From the NCBI GenBank assembly GCA_012841525.1, contig DUUO01000005.1:1-64000 (forward strand): a stretch of 64,000 nucleotides of DNA, read 5' to 3'. Below the pieces are notes generated by a model that was not told the origin of the DNA, did not search any database, and worked only from the letters and a program-made list of their open reading frames with translations. Both the position numbers and the translations under genes were made by a program. The DNA is from Clostridiales bacterium (lineage in GTDB: Bacteria; Bacillota; Clostridia; Christensenellales; DTU072). Of the stretch, positions 41,841 to 52,345 are shown in pieces; the stretch's first letter is position 1; each line of letters begins with the position of its first letter.

Positions 41841-41887
41841 TTAGGTGTTAAGTGAAACTACTTAACATGTTATATTAAGGAAAAATT

Positions 41888-42217
41888 ATGTCTATTGTAT
41901 ATAATTGGGAAATTGGTTTGTTAAATGATTTTTATGGATCATTGTTAACCAAAAATCAATCAGAAATAATTAGTATGTACTATGATGAAAATCTATCTCT
42001 TGGAGAAATTTCTTCTATTAAAAACATTTCACGAAATGCCGTAAGAGATACAATTGTCAGAGCCACAAAAAAATTGACCGAGTTTGAAGAAAAATTAAAA
42101 CTTTTTGGGAAAACTCAAAACATTATAAAAATGTTAGAAAACTTAAAACTTAGTTTGAGTGATATTGAAGTTAATGACATTCAAAATATAATTAACTATA
42201 TAAATCTATATAAATAA
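41888..42217 (+). CDS. ylxM: YlxM family DNA-binding protein
   Basis: SEIISMYYDENLSLGEISSIKNISRNAVRDTI helix-turn-helix, upstream of ffh. Confidence 0.88.
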   Translation: MSIVYNWEIGLLNDFYGSLLTKNQSEIISMYYDENLSLGEISSIKNISRNAVRDTIVRATKKLTEFEEKLKLFGKTQNIIKMLENLKLSLSDIEVNDIQNIINYINLYK

Positions 42218-42400
42218 TGCATAAATCATCTTAGATTGCTATATTTGAAATACAAATTTAGTGGATGATGTATAGATTTATAAAATATAAGACCATAATA
42301 GTTTCGAACTATTAACATGAGCTAAAAATATCTTTAATTAAAAAACAATTTATGTTATTGGCTATAAAATACAAATATAATAATAAATGTAAGGGAAAAA

Positions 42401-43717
42401 ATGGCAATATTTCAAAATTTATCAGAAAAATTAAATCACGTGTTCAGTAAAATGAAAAACAAAACTGGACTTACTCAGCTCGAACTAAAAGAGGCAATGA
42501 GAGAAGTCCGAATTGCTTTACTTGAGGCTGATGTAAACTTTGCTGTTACTAAACAATTTATAAATAATGTTACTGAAAAAGCAATTGGACAAGATGTTTT
42601 AAAAGGTTTAAACAGCACTCAACAAGTGATAAAGATAGTCAACGATGAACTCATTGAATTAATGGGAAGTAAACACAGCAAGTTGCAAGTTAGTGATAAA
42701 CCCCCAACGGTATATATGGTTTGTGGTTTACAAGGTGCTGGCAAAACTACGATGTGTGGTAAACTTGCAAGTCTTTTGAAAAAAAGCAATAAAAAAGTTT
42801 TATTGGTGGCTTGTGATATATATAGACCTGCTGCCATAAAACAACTTCAAATTGTTGGTGATAGTGTTAAAACCGAGGTGTATCAAGAAGGGCAAATAGA
42901 TCCCGTAAAGATTGCATTAAATGCAATTGAATATGCTAAGAAAAATTTATTTGATGTTGTAATTATCGATACTGCAGGTAGGCTTCACATCGATGAAACT
43001 TTAATGCTTGAGCTTAAAAATATTAAAAAAGCAGTCAATCCAACTGAAATTTTATTAGTGGTTGATAGCATGTTAGGACAAGATAGTGTAACTGTTGCTC
43101 AAACTTTCAATAAAGAATTAGATATTACAGGTGTTATTTTAACTAAATTAGATGGAGACACAAGAGGTGGAGCAGCTTTATCTATAAAAGCCATTTCAGG
43201 AAAACCAATAAAGTATGTTGGTGTTGGTGAAAAAATGGGAGATATAGAACCATTTCACCCTGAAAGAATGGCATCAAGAATACTTGGAATGGGAGATGTC
43301 TTAACCTTAATTGAAAAAGCACAAGAGGCAATAACTGAAGAAGAAGCCTTGAAGCTTGCTAAAAAAATTAAAAATAGATCTTTTGATTTAAATGATTATT
43401 TGGAGCAAATTTCAAATATGCGTAAAATGGGAAGTGTTCAAGATATGCTTGCTATGATACCAGGAATTAGTGGAAAGCTCAAAGGAGCAAATTTAAATAT
43501 TGATGAAAAACAAATTGAAAAAACTAAGGCAATTATATTATCTATGACTTTAGAAGAAAGAACTAATCCACAAATTATTAAAGCATCTAGAAGAAAAAGA
43601 ATTGCTTCTGGTAGTGGAACTAGTGTTCAAGAAGTAAATAAGCTCTTAAATCAATTTGAACAGACAAAAGACATGATGCGAAAAGTGCAAAGTGGCAAAT
43701 TTAAAATGCCATTTTAG
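42401..43717 (+). CDS. ffh: Signal recognition particle protein Ffh
   Basis: GLQGAGKTTMCGKLA, DTAGRLHIDE, C-terminal M domain MIPGISGKLKG. Confidence 0.97.
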   Translation: MAIFQNLSEKLNHVFSKMKNKTGLTQLELKEAMREVRIALLEADVNFAVTKQFINNVTEKAIGQDVLKGLNSTQQVIKIVNDELIELMGSKHSKLQVSDKPPTVYMVCGLQGAGKTTMCGKLASLLKKSNKKVLLVACDIYRPAAIKQLQIVGDSVKTEVYQEGQIDPVKIALNAIEYAKKNLFDVVIIDTAGRLHIDETLMLELKNIKKAVNPTEILLVVDSMLGQDSVTVAQTFNKELDITGVILTKLDGDTRGGAALSIKAISGKPIKYVGVGEKMGDIEPFHPERMASRILGMGDVLTLIEKAQEAITEEEALKLAKKIKNRSFDLNDYLEQISNMRKMGSVQDMLAMIPGISGKLKGANLNIDEKQIEKTKAIILSMTLEERTNPQIIKASRRKRIASGSGTSVQEVNKLLNQFEQTKDMMRKVQSGKFKMPF

Positions 43718-43764
43718 TATAAAATTAATTAAACATGATACATGGTGTATCAAAAGGAGAAATT

Positions 43765-44091
43765 ATGGCAGTAAAATTAAGATTAACAAGAATGGGCGCA
43801 AAGAAAAAACCTTTTTATCGTATTGTTGCGATTGACTCACGTCAACCTAGAGATGGGAAATATATTGATTTGATTGGAACATATAACCCTATATCTCAAC
43901 CAAAAGAAATAAAAATTGACCATGAAAAAGCAAAAGAATGGTTAAGTAAAGGTGCTCAACCTTCAGATAGAGTTAGGTTTTTATTTGAAAAAGAAGGTAT
44001 TTTAGAGCCTACAGTTCGTCAAAAAACAAATAATGCAGCAACAGAAGAGAGTGTTGCTAATGAAACTGAGACTGCGGCTAAAGAAGAATAA
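43765..44091 (+). CDS. rpsP: 30S ribosomal protein S16
   Basis: [29 protein letters not shown] 43765 after AAAGGAG. Confidence 0.97.
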   Translation: MAVKLRLTRMGAKKKPFYRIVAIDSRQPRDGKYIDLIGTYNPISQPKEIKIDHEKAKEWLSKGAQPSDRVRFLFEKEGILEPTVRQKTNNAATEESVANETETAAKEE

Positions 44092-44102
44092 TTGAGGTTA
44101 TA

Positions 44103-44333
44103 ATGATTGATTTATTAGATTTTATTATGAAAAATCTTGCATGTGAGGATTCCTATGAGATTGTAGAATCTGAAACCCCTTATTCTTGCAATATTGATGT
44201 ATTTGTTGATAAGGATAAAATTGCAAAAGTCATAGGATATCACGGAAAAACCGCTAAGGCAATAAAAACCTTGGTTAAGGCTGCAAACAAAGATAATAAT
44301 AAGAAATGTGATATTTACATAAAAGAAAGATAA
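44103..44333 (+). CDS. khpA: KH-domain RNA-binding protein KhpA
   Basis: KVIGYHGKTAKAIKTLVKAA KH motif between rpsP and rimM. Confidence 0.92.
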   Translation: MIDLLDFIMKNLACEDSYEIVESETPYSCNIDVFVDKDKIAKVIGYHGKTAKAIKTLVKAANKDNNKKCDIYIKER

Positions 44334-44409
44334 TATCATTAATTATTTGTTTTTTATAATATAAAATTGATTTAACAAATAGTAAAAATATTATTGAAAT
44401 AAATATGTT

Positions 44410-44916
44410 ATGTCTATATTAAACAAAGAAAAACTTTTAATAGGAATTGCTTTAAAACCTCACGGAATAAAGGGTGAGGTTAAAGTTTTTTCTTTGGTGG
44501 ATAATATCGATATATTTAAAACAATTGATAACGTTTGGTATGATTCTAAAAAATTAAAAATTTCTAATGTTAGAATTTTTAATGATTATGTATATTTAAC
44601 CTTTTTGGATATCAACACAAGAAATGATGCAGAGTCTATAAGAGGTGAACTTTATGTTGATAGAACAAATTTACCAAAATTAGGAAAAGATAGGCATTAT
44701 ATTGTAGATTTAATTGGCTTAGATGTATATATTGATGATGAAAAAGTTGGCAATATTTCTGACATATTCAATTGTAAGGCAAATGATGTAATTGTTGTAT
44801 CAGGTAAAGAAAATTTTATGTTTCCTTTTTTAAATAAAGTTATTATTTCACTTGATGATAAAAAAATTGTTTTGTCTAAATCAATATTACAAGAAATTGC
44901 TGTTTATAATAAATAA
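44410..44916 (+). CDS. rimM: Ribosome maturation factor RimM
   Basis: IGIALKPHGIKGEVKVF, PRC-barrel region, synteny. Confidence 0.93.
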   Translation: MSILNKEKLLIGIALKPHGIKGEVKVFSLVDNIDIFKTIDNVWYDSKKLKISNVRIFNDYVYLTFLDINTRNDAESIRGELYVDRTNLPKLGKDRHYIVDLIGLDVYIDDEKVGNISDIFNCKANDVIVVSGKENFMFPFLNKVIISLDDKKIVLSKSILQEIAVYNK

Positions 44917-44989
44917 TTATAAGGATTCATCAATTATAATTTATTTAAGTGAAATATTTGTCTTTAATAATTAATTGTTTGGAGTAGTA

Positions 44990-45661
44990 ATGCATTTTAT
45001 AGTTTTAACATTGTTTACAGAAATATATTCAAGCTTAAATCATAGTATTATAGGCAAGGCTTTAGAAGAAAAAAAACTAAAAATTGATGTAATAGATATC
45101 AGAAAATACTCTAAAGATAAGCATAAAAAATGTGATGATTATATTTTTGGAGGGGGATCTGGCATGCTTATGACGCCTCAACCTTTAGATGATGCTATAA
45201 CCCAGAATGACCCAAATCATGAATTTCTAAGAGTTTATTTATCCCCAAAAGGGAAAATTTTAACGCAGCAAGTAGTTAAGGATTTAAGCAACAAATATGA
45301 TAAAATTATGCTAATCAATGGTGCTTATGAAGGTATTGACCAAAGAATTATAGATATGCATGTTGATTTAGAGATTTCAATTGGTGATTATATTTTAACA
45401 TCTGGAGATTATGCTTCGCTTGTTTTAATTAATACAATTTCTAGATATGTTGATTCCGTTTTAGGTGATGAAAATTCTGTAATAGAAGAAAGCTTTGAAA
45501 ACAATCTATTAGAATATCCTCAATATACAAGACCTGCAGAGTATAAAAAACTAAAAGTTCCAGAGGTTTTACTCAGCGGCAATCATAAAGAAATAAAAAA
45601 ATGGCGAAAAGAACAAAGTGAAATTATTACTAAAAAAAATCGACCTGATTTATTAAAATAA
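44990..45661 (+). CDS. trmD: tRNA (guanine37-N1)-methyltransferase
   Basis: DDYIFGGGSGMLMTPQPL, ISIGDYILTSGD; ATG 44990 after GGAG. Confidence 0.95.
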   Translation: MHFIVLTLFTEIYSSLNHSIIGKALEEKKLKIDVIDIRKYSKDKHKKCDDYIFGGGSGMLMTPQPLDDAITQNDPNHEFLRVYLSPKGKILTQQVVKDLSNKYDKIMLINGAYEGIDQRIIDMHVDLEISIGDYILTSGDYASLVLINTISRYVDSVLGDENSVIEESFENNLLEYPQYTRPAEYKKLKVPEVLLSGNHKEIKKWRKEQSEIITKKNRPDLLK

Positions 45662-45677
45662 TTTTTTGGAGAATGTT

Positions 45678-46535
45678 ATGCATATTCAATGGTTTCCTGG
45701 TCATATGACAAAAGCATTGAGAGAAATCAAATCTGAGCTCTCAAGAGTTGATAGTGTCATATATTTACTTGATGCAAGGGCACCTAAATCTAGTCTTAAT
45801 CCAGAACTTGATGAAATTTTAAGTCAGAAGCCAACATTATATGTTTTAAATAAATCTGATTTAGTAAATCAAAAGTCTTTACAAAAGTGGAAAAATTATT
45901 TTACTTCTTCAAATTCTAATTGTTTATACATGAATAGCTTAAAATTAAATAACACAAAGTATTTATTAGATGAAATAATTAAAATTAATAAAGATAAAAT
46001 TGAATCATATAAACGAAAGGGTGCAAATGTAAAAATTAGTGCAATGGTTGTTGGTATTCCAAATAGTGGAAAATCAACTTTAATTAATAACATTGCAGGT
46101 AAATACAAAGCAAAAAGACAAAACAAGCCAGGAACAACTAAAGGGCAACAATTTATTAGTGTAAATAAAAACATCAATCTTATAGATAGTCCTGGAGTTT
46201 TATATCCTTCTTTTGAAGATCAACATGTAGCATTAAAGCTTGGTATGATTGGAAGTATTAGCGATGAAGTTGTTGATCAAGTTGAATTGTCAAAAAAAAT
46301 TATATCTTTGATGAGTAAAAATTTTCCAAATGATTTTACTTCTAGGTACAATAACATCAATATTAATGATATGACAATAGATGAAATCTTTAATGCAATT
46401 GCAATATCAAGAGGTGCTATATTAAAGGAAGATAAAATTGATAAAGAGAGAACGGCTAAAATTATTATTGGAGATTTTAGAAGTGGTCGTTTGGGTTTGG
46501 TTTGTTTAGACGATATAGAATTTGATGATATATAA
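45678..46535 (+). CDS. rbgA: Ribosome biogenesis GTPase RbgA/YlqF
   Basis: IQWFPGHMTKA, circularly permuted GTPase motifs NKSD and GIPNSGKSTLIN. Confidence 0.93.
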   Translation: MHIQWFPGHMTKALREIKSELSRVDSVIYLLDARAPKSSLNPELDEILSQKPTLYVLNKSDLVNQKSLQKWKNYFTSSNSNCLYMNSLKLNNTKYLLDEIIKINKDKIESYKRKGANVKISAMVVGIPNSGKSTLINNIAGKYKAKRQNKPGTTKGQQFISVNKNINLIDSPGVLYPSFEDQHVALKLGMIGSISDEVVDQVELSKKIISLMSKNFPNDFTSRYNNININDMTIDEIFNAIAISRGAILKEDKIDKERTAKIIIGDFRSGRLGLVCLDDIEFDDI

Positions 46536-46562
46536 AACATTAGAAAATTAAATAAAATTAGC

Positions 46563-47162
46563 ATGGGTTATAATATGTTAGAATTTATAGATTTAACTGA
46601 TGATTTGAAAAACAAACTTGTTTGTGGAATTGATGAAGCTGGAAGAGGTCCGCTTGCAGGACCAGTTGTAGCATGTGCTTGTATCCCTGATTTTTCTAAT
46701 ATTATTGACGGCGTAAATGATAGCAAAAAACTATCACCAAAAAAGAGATTACATGTTTATAAACAACTGATTGAAACTTCGATATATTATAAAACTGTTT
46801 TTATATCAGAAAAAATAATTGACAAAATTAACATATTAGAGGCTACCAAACTAGCAATGAAAGAATGCCTAAAAGGTATTAATCCATTTCCTGATATCGT
46901 GTTAATAGATGCTGTATCGCTTGATATTGACATTCCATCTAAGTCAATTATTAAAGGTGATATGAAAAGCTATGCTATTGCATGTGCATCCATAATTGCA
47001 AAAGTGGAAAGAGATTTGAAAATGATCGAATATGCGAAAATTTATCCAGAATATGGTTTTGAAAAACACAAAGGTTATGGAACAAAAGCTCATGTTAAAA
47101 TGCTAAAAAAATATGGTAAATGCCCAATACACAGAAATACATTTATTAAAAACTTTGTATAA
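46563..47162 (+). CDS. rnhB: Ribonuclease HII
   Basis: GIDEAGRGPLAGPVVACA, ASIIAKVERD. Confidence 0.96.
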   Translation: MGYNMLEFIDLTDDLKNKLVCGIDEAGRGPLAGPVVACACIPDFSNIIDGVNDSKKLSPKKRLHVYKQLIETSIYYKTVFISEKIIDKINILEATKLAMKECLKGINPFPDIVLIDAVSLDIDIPSKSIIKGDMKSYAIACASIIAKVERDLKMIEYAKIYPEYGFEKHKGYGTKAHVKMLKKYGKCPIHRNTFIKNFV

Positions 47163-47214
47163 TTTTATTTAACAAAATATATGTCATTTTTCATTAATAT
47201 AAAACCGCAATTAA

Positions 47215-47356
47215 GTTGATTTTAATATCGAGATTATTGTTGATTTTAATCCTGAGATCATTGTTGATATAATACCGATATTATCGTTGATTTTAATCCT
47301 GAGATCATTGTTGATATAATACTGATATTATCGTTGATTTTGATGCTAAGATTATT
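47215..47356 (+). repeat. Imperfect tandem repeat, 6 units of 23-24 bp (GTTGATwTwATnCyGAkATyATy)
   Basis: Units 47215-47238, 47239-47262, 47263-47285, 47286-47309, 47310-47332, 47333-47356; units 2-3 nearly equal units 4-5 (47-bp higher-order period). Confidence 0.85.
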
Positions 47357-47411
47357 AATAATTTTTATTTTGATTTTTTTATTAATATTTTATATTATAT
47401 ATATTAAATGC

Positions 47412-47440
47412 TTGTAAACAAAATTAATATTTGATATTAT
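47412..47440 (+). promoter_or_regulatory. Sigma-A promoter of rplS
   Basis: TTGTAA, 17-bp spacer, TATTAT. Confidence 0.65.
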
Positions 47441-47513
47441 AAACAAGAATTTGTGATAAACCTCTACAATTGAAAATCCTAAAATTGTATGTTTATTAAC
47501 ACGGAGGTAAACT

Positions 47514-47855
47514 ATGAATATTTTAGAAGCAATTGAAAAAGATTATTTAAAAGAAAATGTTCCTGAATTTAATGTGGGTGATACTGTTAAAGTATATGTA
47601 AGTGTTGTTGAAGGAACAAGAGAAAGACTTCAAGCATTTGAAGGTACTGTTATTGCAAGGAGAAATTCTGGTATCAGTGAAACATTTACTGTTAGACGTA
47701 TTTCTTTCGGTATAGGTGTTGAAAGAACGTTTCCATTACACAGCCCTAAAATAGCAAACATTGAAGTTATAAGAAAAGGAAAAGTAAGAAGAGCAAAACT
47801 TTATTATTTAAGAGGTCGTACAGGTAAAGCTGCACGTGTTAAACAAGCAAAATAG
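47514..47855 (+). CDS. rplS: 50S ribosomal protein L19
   Basis: [46 protein letters not shown]. Confidence 0.97.
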   Translation: MNILEAIEKDYLKENVPEFNVGDTVKVYVSVVEGTRERLQAFEGTVIARRNSGISETFTVRRISFGIGVERTFPLHSPKIANIEVIRKGKVRRAKLYYLRGRTGKAARVKQAK

Positions 47856-47879
47856 ATTTATTTTATCTAATATTATAAG

Positions 47880-47922
47880 TTAGGCGTGCATATGCACGTC
47901 TAATTTGTGTTATTTTTTTGAA
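47880..47922 (+). terminator. Likely terminator after rplS
   Basis: TTAGGCGTGCA-TA-TGCACGTCTAA hairpin (one G.U) followed by a T-rich segment. Confidence 0.55.
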
Positions 47923-47930
47923 AGGAAAAT

Positions 47931-50195
47931 ATGAAAAAAAAGTGGTTGTTATTTACAATAGTTTTGATAGTCATCATTATAACATCATTGTCAGTTTTGT
48001 CAGGATGCGCCAAAACTGATTTATTAAAAGTTGCAAATTCTGACAATATGTTTGCATATGAAAATCTTGATGAAGCAAAAAAAGATTGGAATTTAGTTTA
48101 TTCTGGAAAGTCTGAAAACAGCATTTTTAGTTTTGCAGAAAATGGTTTAACCATGAACGTTGATGGTTATGCTTATGCTTCACAAGAAATAAAATTAAAA
48201 CCAAATGCATATTACAAAGTGTCATATAATTATGAAATAAGTGAGCCATTAGAAGGAACAACCGAAAATCCTTTATATTCTATTGGACTTTTTATTGGAT
48301 TTGAAGAAGATCCTAATTTTAATGTAACTCATGAAAAAAGGACCAACCATTGGGGTGTTGAACGAAAAACAGATCCTAAAGATCCAGTAGTATTTTATTT
48401 TAAATCTGATCGCAGTAGGGTATATAACTTAAAAATTGCACTTGGAACCAAAGATATGCCTGTCAAAGGTAGTGCAACATTGAATAATCTCAAGATGGAA
48501 AAAGTTCCAGAGACTGTTGCAAAAGCTGAAGGTGCTTATTTATATAATTTAAAATCCACAATATTTGGAAGAGCATCAGTCGATAATATTGTATATATTG
48601 TATTGGGATGTCTATCAATTTTTGTTATAGGTTATATTGTTTATATATTAAAATCTAGAGATTTGGCTTTTGAAACAAAAAAAAGCAAAAACAAATTTTA
48701 TAATACACTACAAAATAACAAAGCTGTGGCACCAGTTATGTTAATTTCTATTACTTTGCTTATTAGAGTGCTAATTCTTGCTATACAATCTGGTCTTGCA
48801 GCACAAAAAAGCATTACTGAAAGTTTATTTGGTTTTAATCTTGAGCAACTTGCATATCAAGGACAATGGATTGCCAAACATGGGACAGTGTATTTTCTTA
48901 AAAACAATTTATCATCTACATTTTTACCGATTCCTCTTTATCTAGCATCTTTAGCAGGGGTTATTGGGAACACATCCGCAGCTTCAGCAGAGATTATCAC
49001 TGTTAGCTTGTTAAAATTATTTGCAATTTTTGCTGATGTTGGAACGGTTTTATTAATTTATCATATGATGGCAAAAAGACAAGGAAATGCATCTGCTTTA
49101 ATTATGTCTTTATGTTATTCTTTAATGCCTGTTATGTTCTTATCATCAGGAGCTGGATGGAGTATAACCGCAAGCTTTGCTTCATTCACACTTGTTGCAG
49201 CATTTTTATTTATGTTAGAAAAAAATTATATGTTATCTAGTACAATGTACTTTTTATCATGTATGACTTCTGTTGCAGCATTATTGTTTATTCCTGCTTT
49301 TATTTTATATGCAGGGGTTTATATTGCTTTTAGTATCAGAGATAGAAAAACAAAGGAAAGTGTACTTTCAATAGCGTTATTTATTGGATTTTTCTTTATT
49401 TTTTATTTAATCACATTGCCGTTTTCTCTTGATTTTATAAGAAAAGGACAAGCAATGCATGCATTTTCTCATTTTATTTCAATAGTAAAAGGGAAAAATG
49501 TTTATACACTAAATGCGTTCAATTTCCAAGGCTTACTTAAAAACAATTTTGTTGAAATAACATCACAGTCAACACTAGTTTCTATTTTGTTTGTGATCTT
49601 TTTACTAATTATTGTTGCTATTTTATATGTAAAATCGAAAAATAGACTTCAATTGATAATTTTAACATCTGGATTTAGTATAATGGCTTGGACTTTTTTA
49701 AATCGTATGACACCAGAAGCTTTAATTTTATTACTACCTGCTATTTTTATTGGAGCAGTGTTATATAATGATAAGAGATTGTATTTTGTTTTTCTACTTT
49801 ACACATTGACTGCATATATTAACCTTTCATATGTTCATTTGATAGTAGGTTATGATGCATCTGGTATAATACATATTGACTATTCAAAAACACCAATAAT
49901 GTATGTAATAGGTTCATTTAATTTGCTATTCGTAATATATTATATTGTTGTGTTATATGATATTTTAATATCTAAAAAGCTTTCTGTAATAAAACCAATT
50001 GAAATGAAATATGTAGATCATGTTAAGTTTCAAACAAAAAAAATCACTAATAATTTAAAGCTTTTCGCCGCAAAAATTAATGTTTATTTTTCAGCATTAG
50101 CATTGGAGAGAAAGCAACGAAAGGCTGAAAAAGTAGAACAAAAAGAAAAAGAGAAAATTAAAAATAATATTGAAGAAGACAAGGAGAATGAATAA
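47931..50195 (+). CDS. Multi-pass membrane protein with lipoprotein-type signal; possible PMT/GT-C-like
   Basis: Lipobox LSGC, extracytoplasmic domain of about 180 aa, then many TM helices, lysine/glutamate-rich tail. Confidence 0.55.
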   Translation: MKKKWLLFTIVLIVIIITSLSVLSGCAKTDLLKVANSDNMFAYENLDEAKKDWNLVYSGKSENSIFSFAENGLTMNVDGYAYASQEIKLKPNAYYKVSYNYEISEPLEGTTENPLYSIGLFIGFEEDPNFNVTHEKRTNHWGVERKTDPKDPVVFYFKSDRSRVYNLKIALGTKDMPVKGSATLNNLKMEKVPETVAKAEGAYLYNLKSTIFGRASVDNIVYIVLGCLSIFVIGYIVYILKSRDLAFETKKSKNKFYNTLQNNKAVAPVMLISITLLIRVLILAIQSGLAAQKSITESLFGFNLEQLAYQGQWIAKHGTVYFLKNNLSSTFLPIPLYLASLAGVIGNTSAASAEIITVSLLKLFAIFADVGTVLLIYHMMAKRQGNASALIMSLCYSLMPVMFLSSGAGWSITASFASFTLVAAFLFMLEKNYMLSSTMYFLSCMTSVAALLFIPAFILYAGVYIAFSIRDRKTKESVLSIALFIGFFFIFYLITLPFSLDFIRKGQAMHAFSHFISIVKGKNVYTLNAFNFQGLLKNNFVEITSQSTLVSILFVIFLLIIVAILYVKSKNRLQLIILTSGFSIMAWTFLNRMTPEALILLLPAIFIGAVLYNDKRLYFVFLLYTLTAYINLSYVHLIVGYDASGIIHIDYSKTPIMYVIGSFNLLFVIYYIVVLYDILISKKLSVIKPIEMKYVDHVKFQTKKITNNLKLFAAKINVYFSALALERKQRKAEKVEQKEKEKIKNNIEEDKENE

Positions 50196-50227
50196 AGTTA
50201 TTAAATAATACTTTGATTTTGATAAAG

Positions 50228-52321
50228 ATGAAATTAATTATAGTAGAGTCGCCTTCAAAGGCAAAAACAATTCAAAAATATTTAGGCCCAGAATATAAAG
50301 TTGTTGCATCTGGTGGGCATGTTTGTGATTTACCTAAAAGATCGCTTGGTATTGATGTAAAAAACAATTTTAAACCAGAGTATACTTTTACTGATAATAA
50401 GAAGAAGGAACTTTTAAATCAATTTAAGGATTTGTCTAAACAAGCAAGCGAAATATATATTGCAACTGACCCAGACAGAGAAGGTGAAGCAATAGGATGG
50501 CATATTGCGAGTTATTTAGATATTTTAGATCAAAAAAATCGTATTTCTTTTGACGAAATTTCAAAAAGGTCGGTTACTAAAGCAATTGAATCACCAAAAA
50601 ATATTAATATGAATTTAGTAAATGCACAGCAAGCAAGACGTGTAATTGATAGATTAGTTGGATATAAGGTTAGTCCAATTTTGTCAAAGAAAATTAAATC
50701 TAGGCTGTCTGGCGGAAGAGTACAATCAGCAGTTTTGAAAATGATTGTTGAAAGAGAACATGAAATAGAGAAATTCAAGCCAGAAGAATATTGGCAAATT
50801 TTTGCTTTTTTATATGATAATTCAAAAAACACTCTAAAATGTGCATATCACGGCTCACCAACAAAAAAAATTAAAGTAACGAACAAAGACGAAGCAGATA
50901 AGATTGAAAATGAGTGTAAAAATTCGAAATGGAATATTGTAAATATTAAAAAATCTCAAACACTTCAAAAACCTTTTGCTCCATTTTCAACAAGTACGAT
51001 GCAACAAGATGCATCTATAAAGCTTGGAATGTCTTCATCAACGGTTATGAGAGTTGCACAACAACTTTATGAAGGCTTTGATATTGAAGGCTTAGGACAT
51101 ATTGCTTTGGTAACATATATAAGAACTGATAGTGTAAGAATATCAGCAGATTTTCAAATGGAAACAAGAAAATTTATTTCTGAAAAATATGGAAATGATT
51201 ATGTTCCAACAAAAGCAAATATATACAAAAACAAAAGTTCTGCTCAAGATGCTCACGAAGCAATAAGACCTATTTTTTTAGATGTTACTCCAGAAAGTAT
51301 AAAAGATAAAGTTACTAATCAACAATATAGGCTTTATAAACTCATATATGAAAGATATCTAGCAAGCCAGATGGCTGCAGCAAGATTCAATGTGTTAAAT
51401 ATTGACATATTAGCTGAAAGTGAAATTTCTAAACATTTATTTAAATTATCTGATAAAGAAATTATTTTTAATGGGCATTTAGCAGTATATTCAGATAATC
51501 AAGAAAAAAATGAAGAAAATTTTGAATCTAAAAATGATTTATCAAAATTAAAAGTCGGTGATGAGTTTTTATTGAAAAAAACAAACAAGGAACAAAAATT
51601 CACTCAACCTCCTGCAAGATATACAGAAGCATCTCTAATAAAAGCTATGGAAGAAAATAAAATTGGTAGACCATCAACATATGCAACTGTAATTTCTGTG
51701 TTACTCAATAGAAAGTATATGGAAAAAGAAAAACGAACATTAAAACCAACACAACTTGGTGAATTGGTAAATAAATTTATGGAAGAACATTTTGCTGACA
51801 TAGTTGATATAAACTTTACTGCAAAAGTTGAAGATCAATTAGATACAATTGAACAAGGACTAGTTTGGCAAGATGTTTTGCATGATTTTTATCCCAAATT
51901 TATTAATGATGTAAATTTAGCAAATAATACAAATAAAATTCATATTGAAGATGAAGTTTCAGATGTAACTTGTGATAAATGTGGAGCACTAATGGTGATA
52001 AAAGAAGGGCGATATGGCAAATTTTTAGCCTGTCCAAACTATCCTAAATGCAAAAACATAAAAAGCATTGATGAAATTGTTGGTGTATGTCCAGATTGTG
52101 GCGGAGATATTGTTAAAAAAAGAACTCGTGCTGGAAAGATTTTTTATGGCTGCAATAATTATCCAGACTGTGAATTTGCATCATGGAATAAACCTGCTCC
52201 TATTTTGTGTCCTAAATGCAACAGCTTAATGACTATAAGTAATACAAAAAATGGAGAAGTCTACATTTGCACAAAAGGTACATGCAAACATAGAATAATT
52301 CCTAATAACAATAAGCAATAA
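50228..52321 (+). CDS. topA: DNA topoisomerase I
   Basis: KLIIVESPSKAKTIQKYLG, TDPDREGEAIGWH, TYIRTDSVRIS, C-terminal zinc fingers. Confidence 0.97.
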   Translation: MKLIIVESPSKAKTIQKYLGPEYKVVASGGHVCDLPKRSLGIDVKNNFKPEYTFTDNKKKELLNQFKDLSKQASEIYIATDPDREGEAIGWHIASYLDILDQKNRISFDEISKRSVTKAIESPKNINMNLVNAQQARRVIDRLVGYKVSPILSKKIKSRLSGGRVQSAVLKMIVEREHEIEKFKPEEYWQIFAFLYDNSKNTLKCAYHGSPTKKIKVTNKDEADKIENECKNSKWNIVNIKKSQTLQKPFAPFSTSTMQQDASIKLGMSSSTVMRVAQQLYEGFDIEGLGHIALVTYIRTDSVRISADFQMETRKFISEKYGNDYVPTKANIYKNKSSAQDAHEAIRPIFLDVTPESIKDKVTNQQYRLYKLIYERYLASQMAAARFNVLNIDILAESEISKHLFKLSDKEIIFNGHLAVYSDNQEKNEENFESKNDLSKLKVGDEFLLKKTNKEQKFTQPPARYTEASLIKAMEENKIGRPSTYATVISVLLNRKYMEKEKRTLKPTQLGELVNKFMEEHFADIVDINFTAKVEDQLDTIEQGLVWQDVLHDFYPKFINDVNLANNTNKIHIEDEVSDVTCDKCGALMVIKEGRYGKFLACPNYPKCKNIKSIDEIVGVCPDCGGDIVKKRTRAGKIFYGCNNYPDCEFASWNKPAPILCPKCNSLMTISNTKNGEVYICTKGTCKHRIIPNNNKQ

Positions 52322-52345
52322 ATTAATTTTATTTTTGAGTTTCAA

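Noticed and set aside
42297-42313. AATAGTT-TCG-AACTATT hairpin before ffh
   Set aside because: Short and without a U-tract or other support; likely chance in AT-rich sequence.
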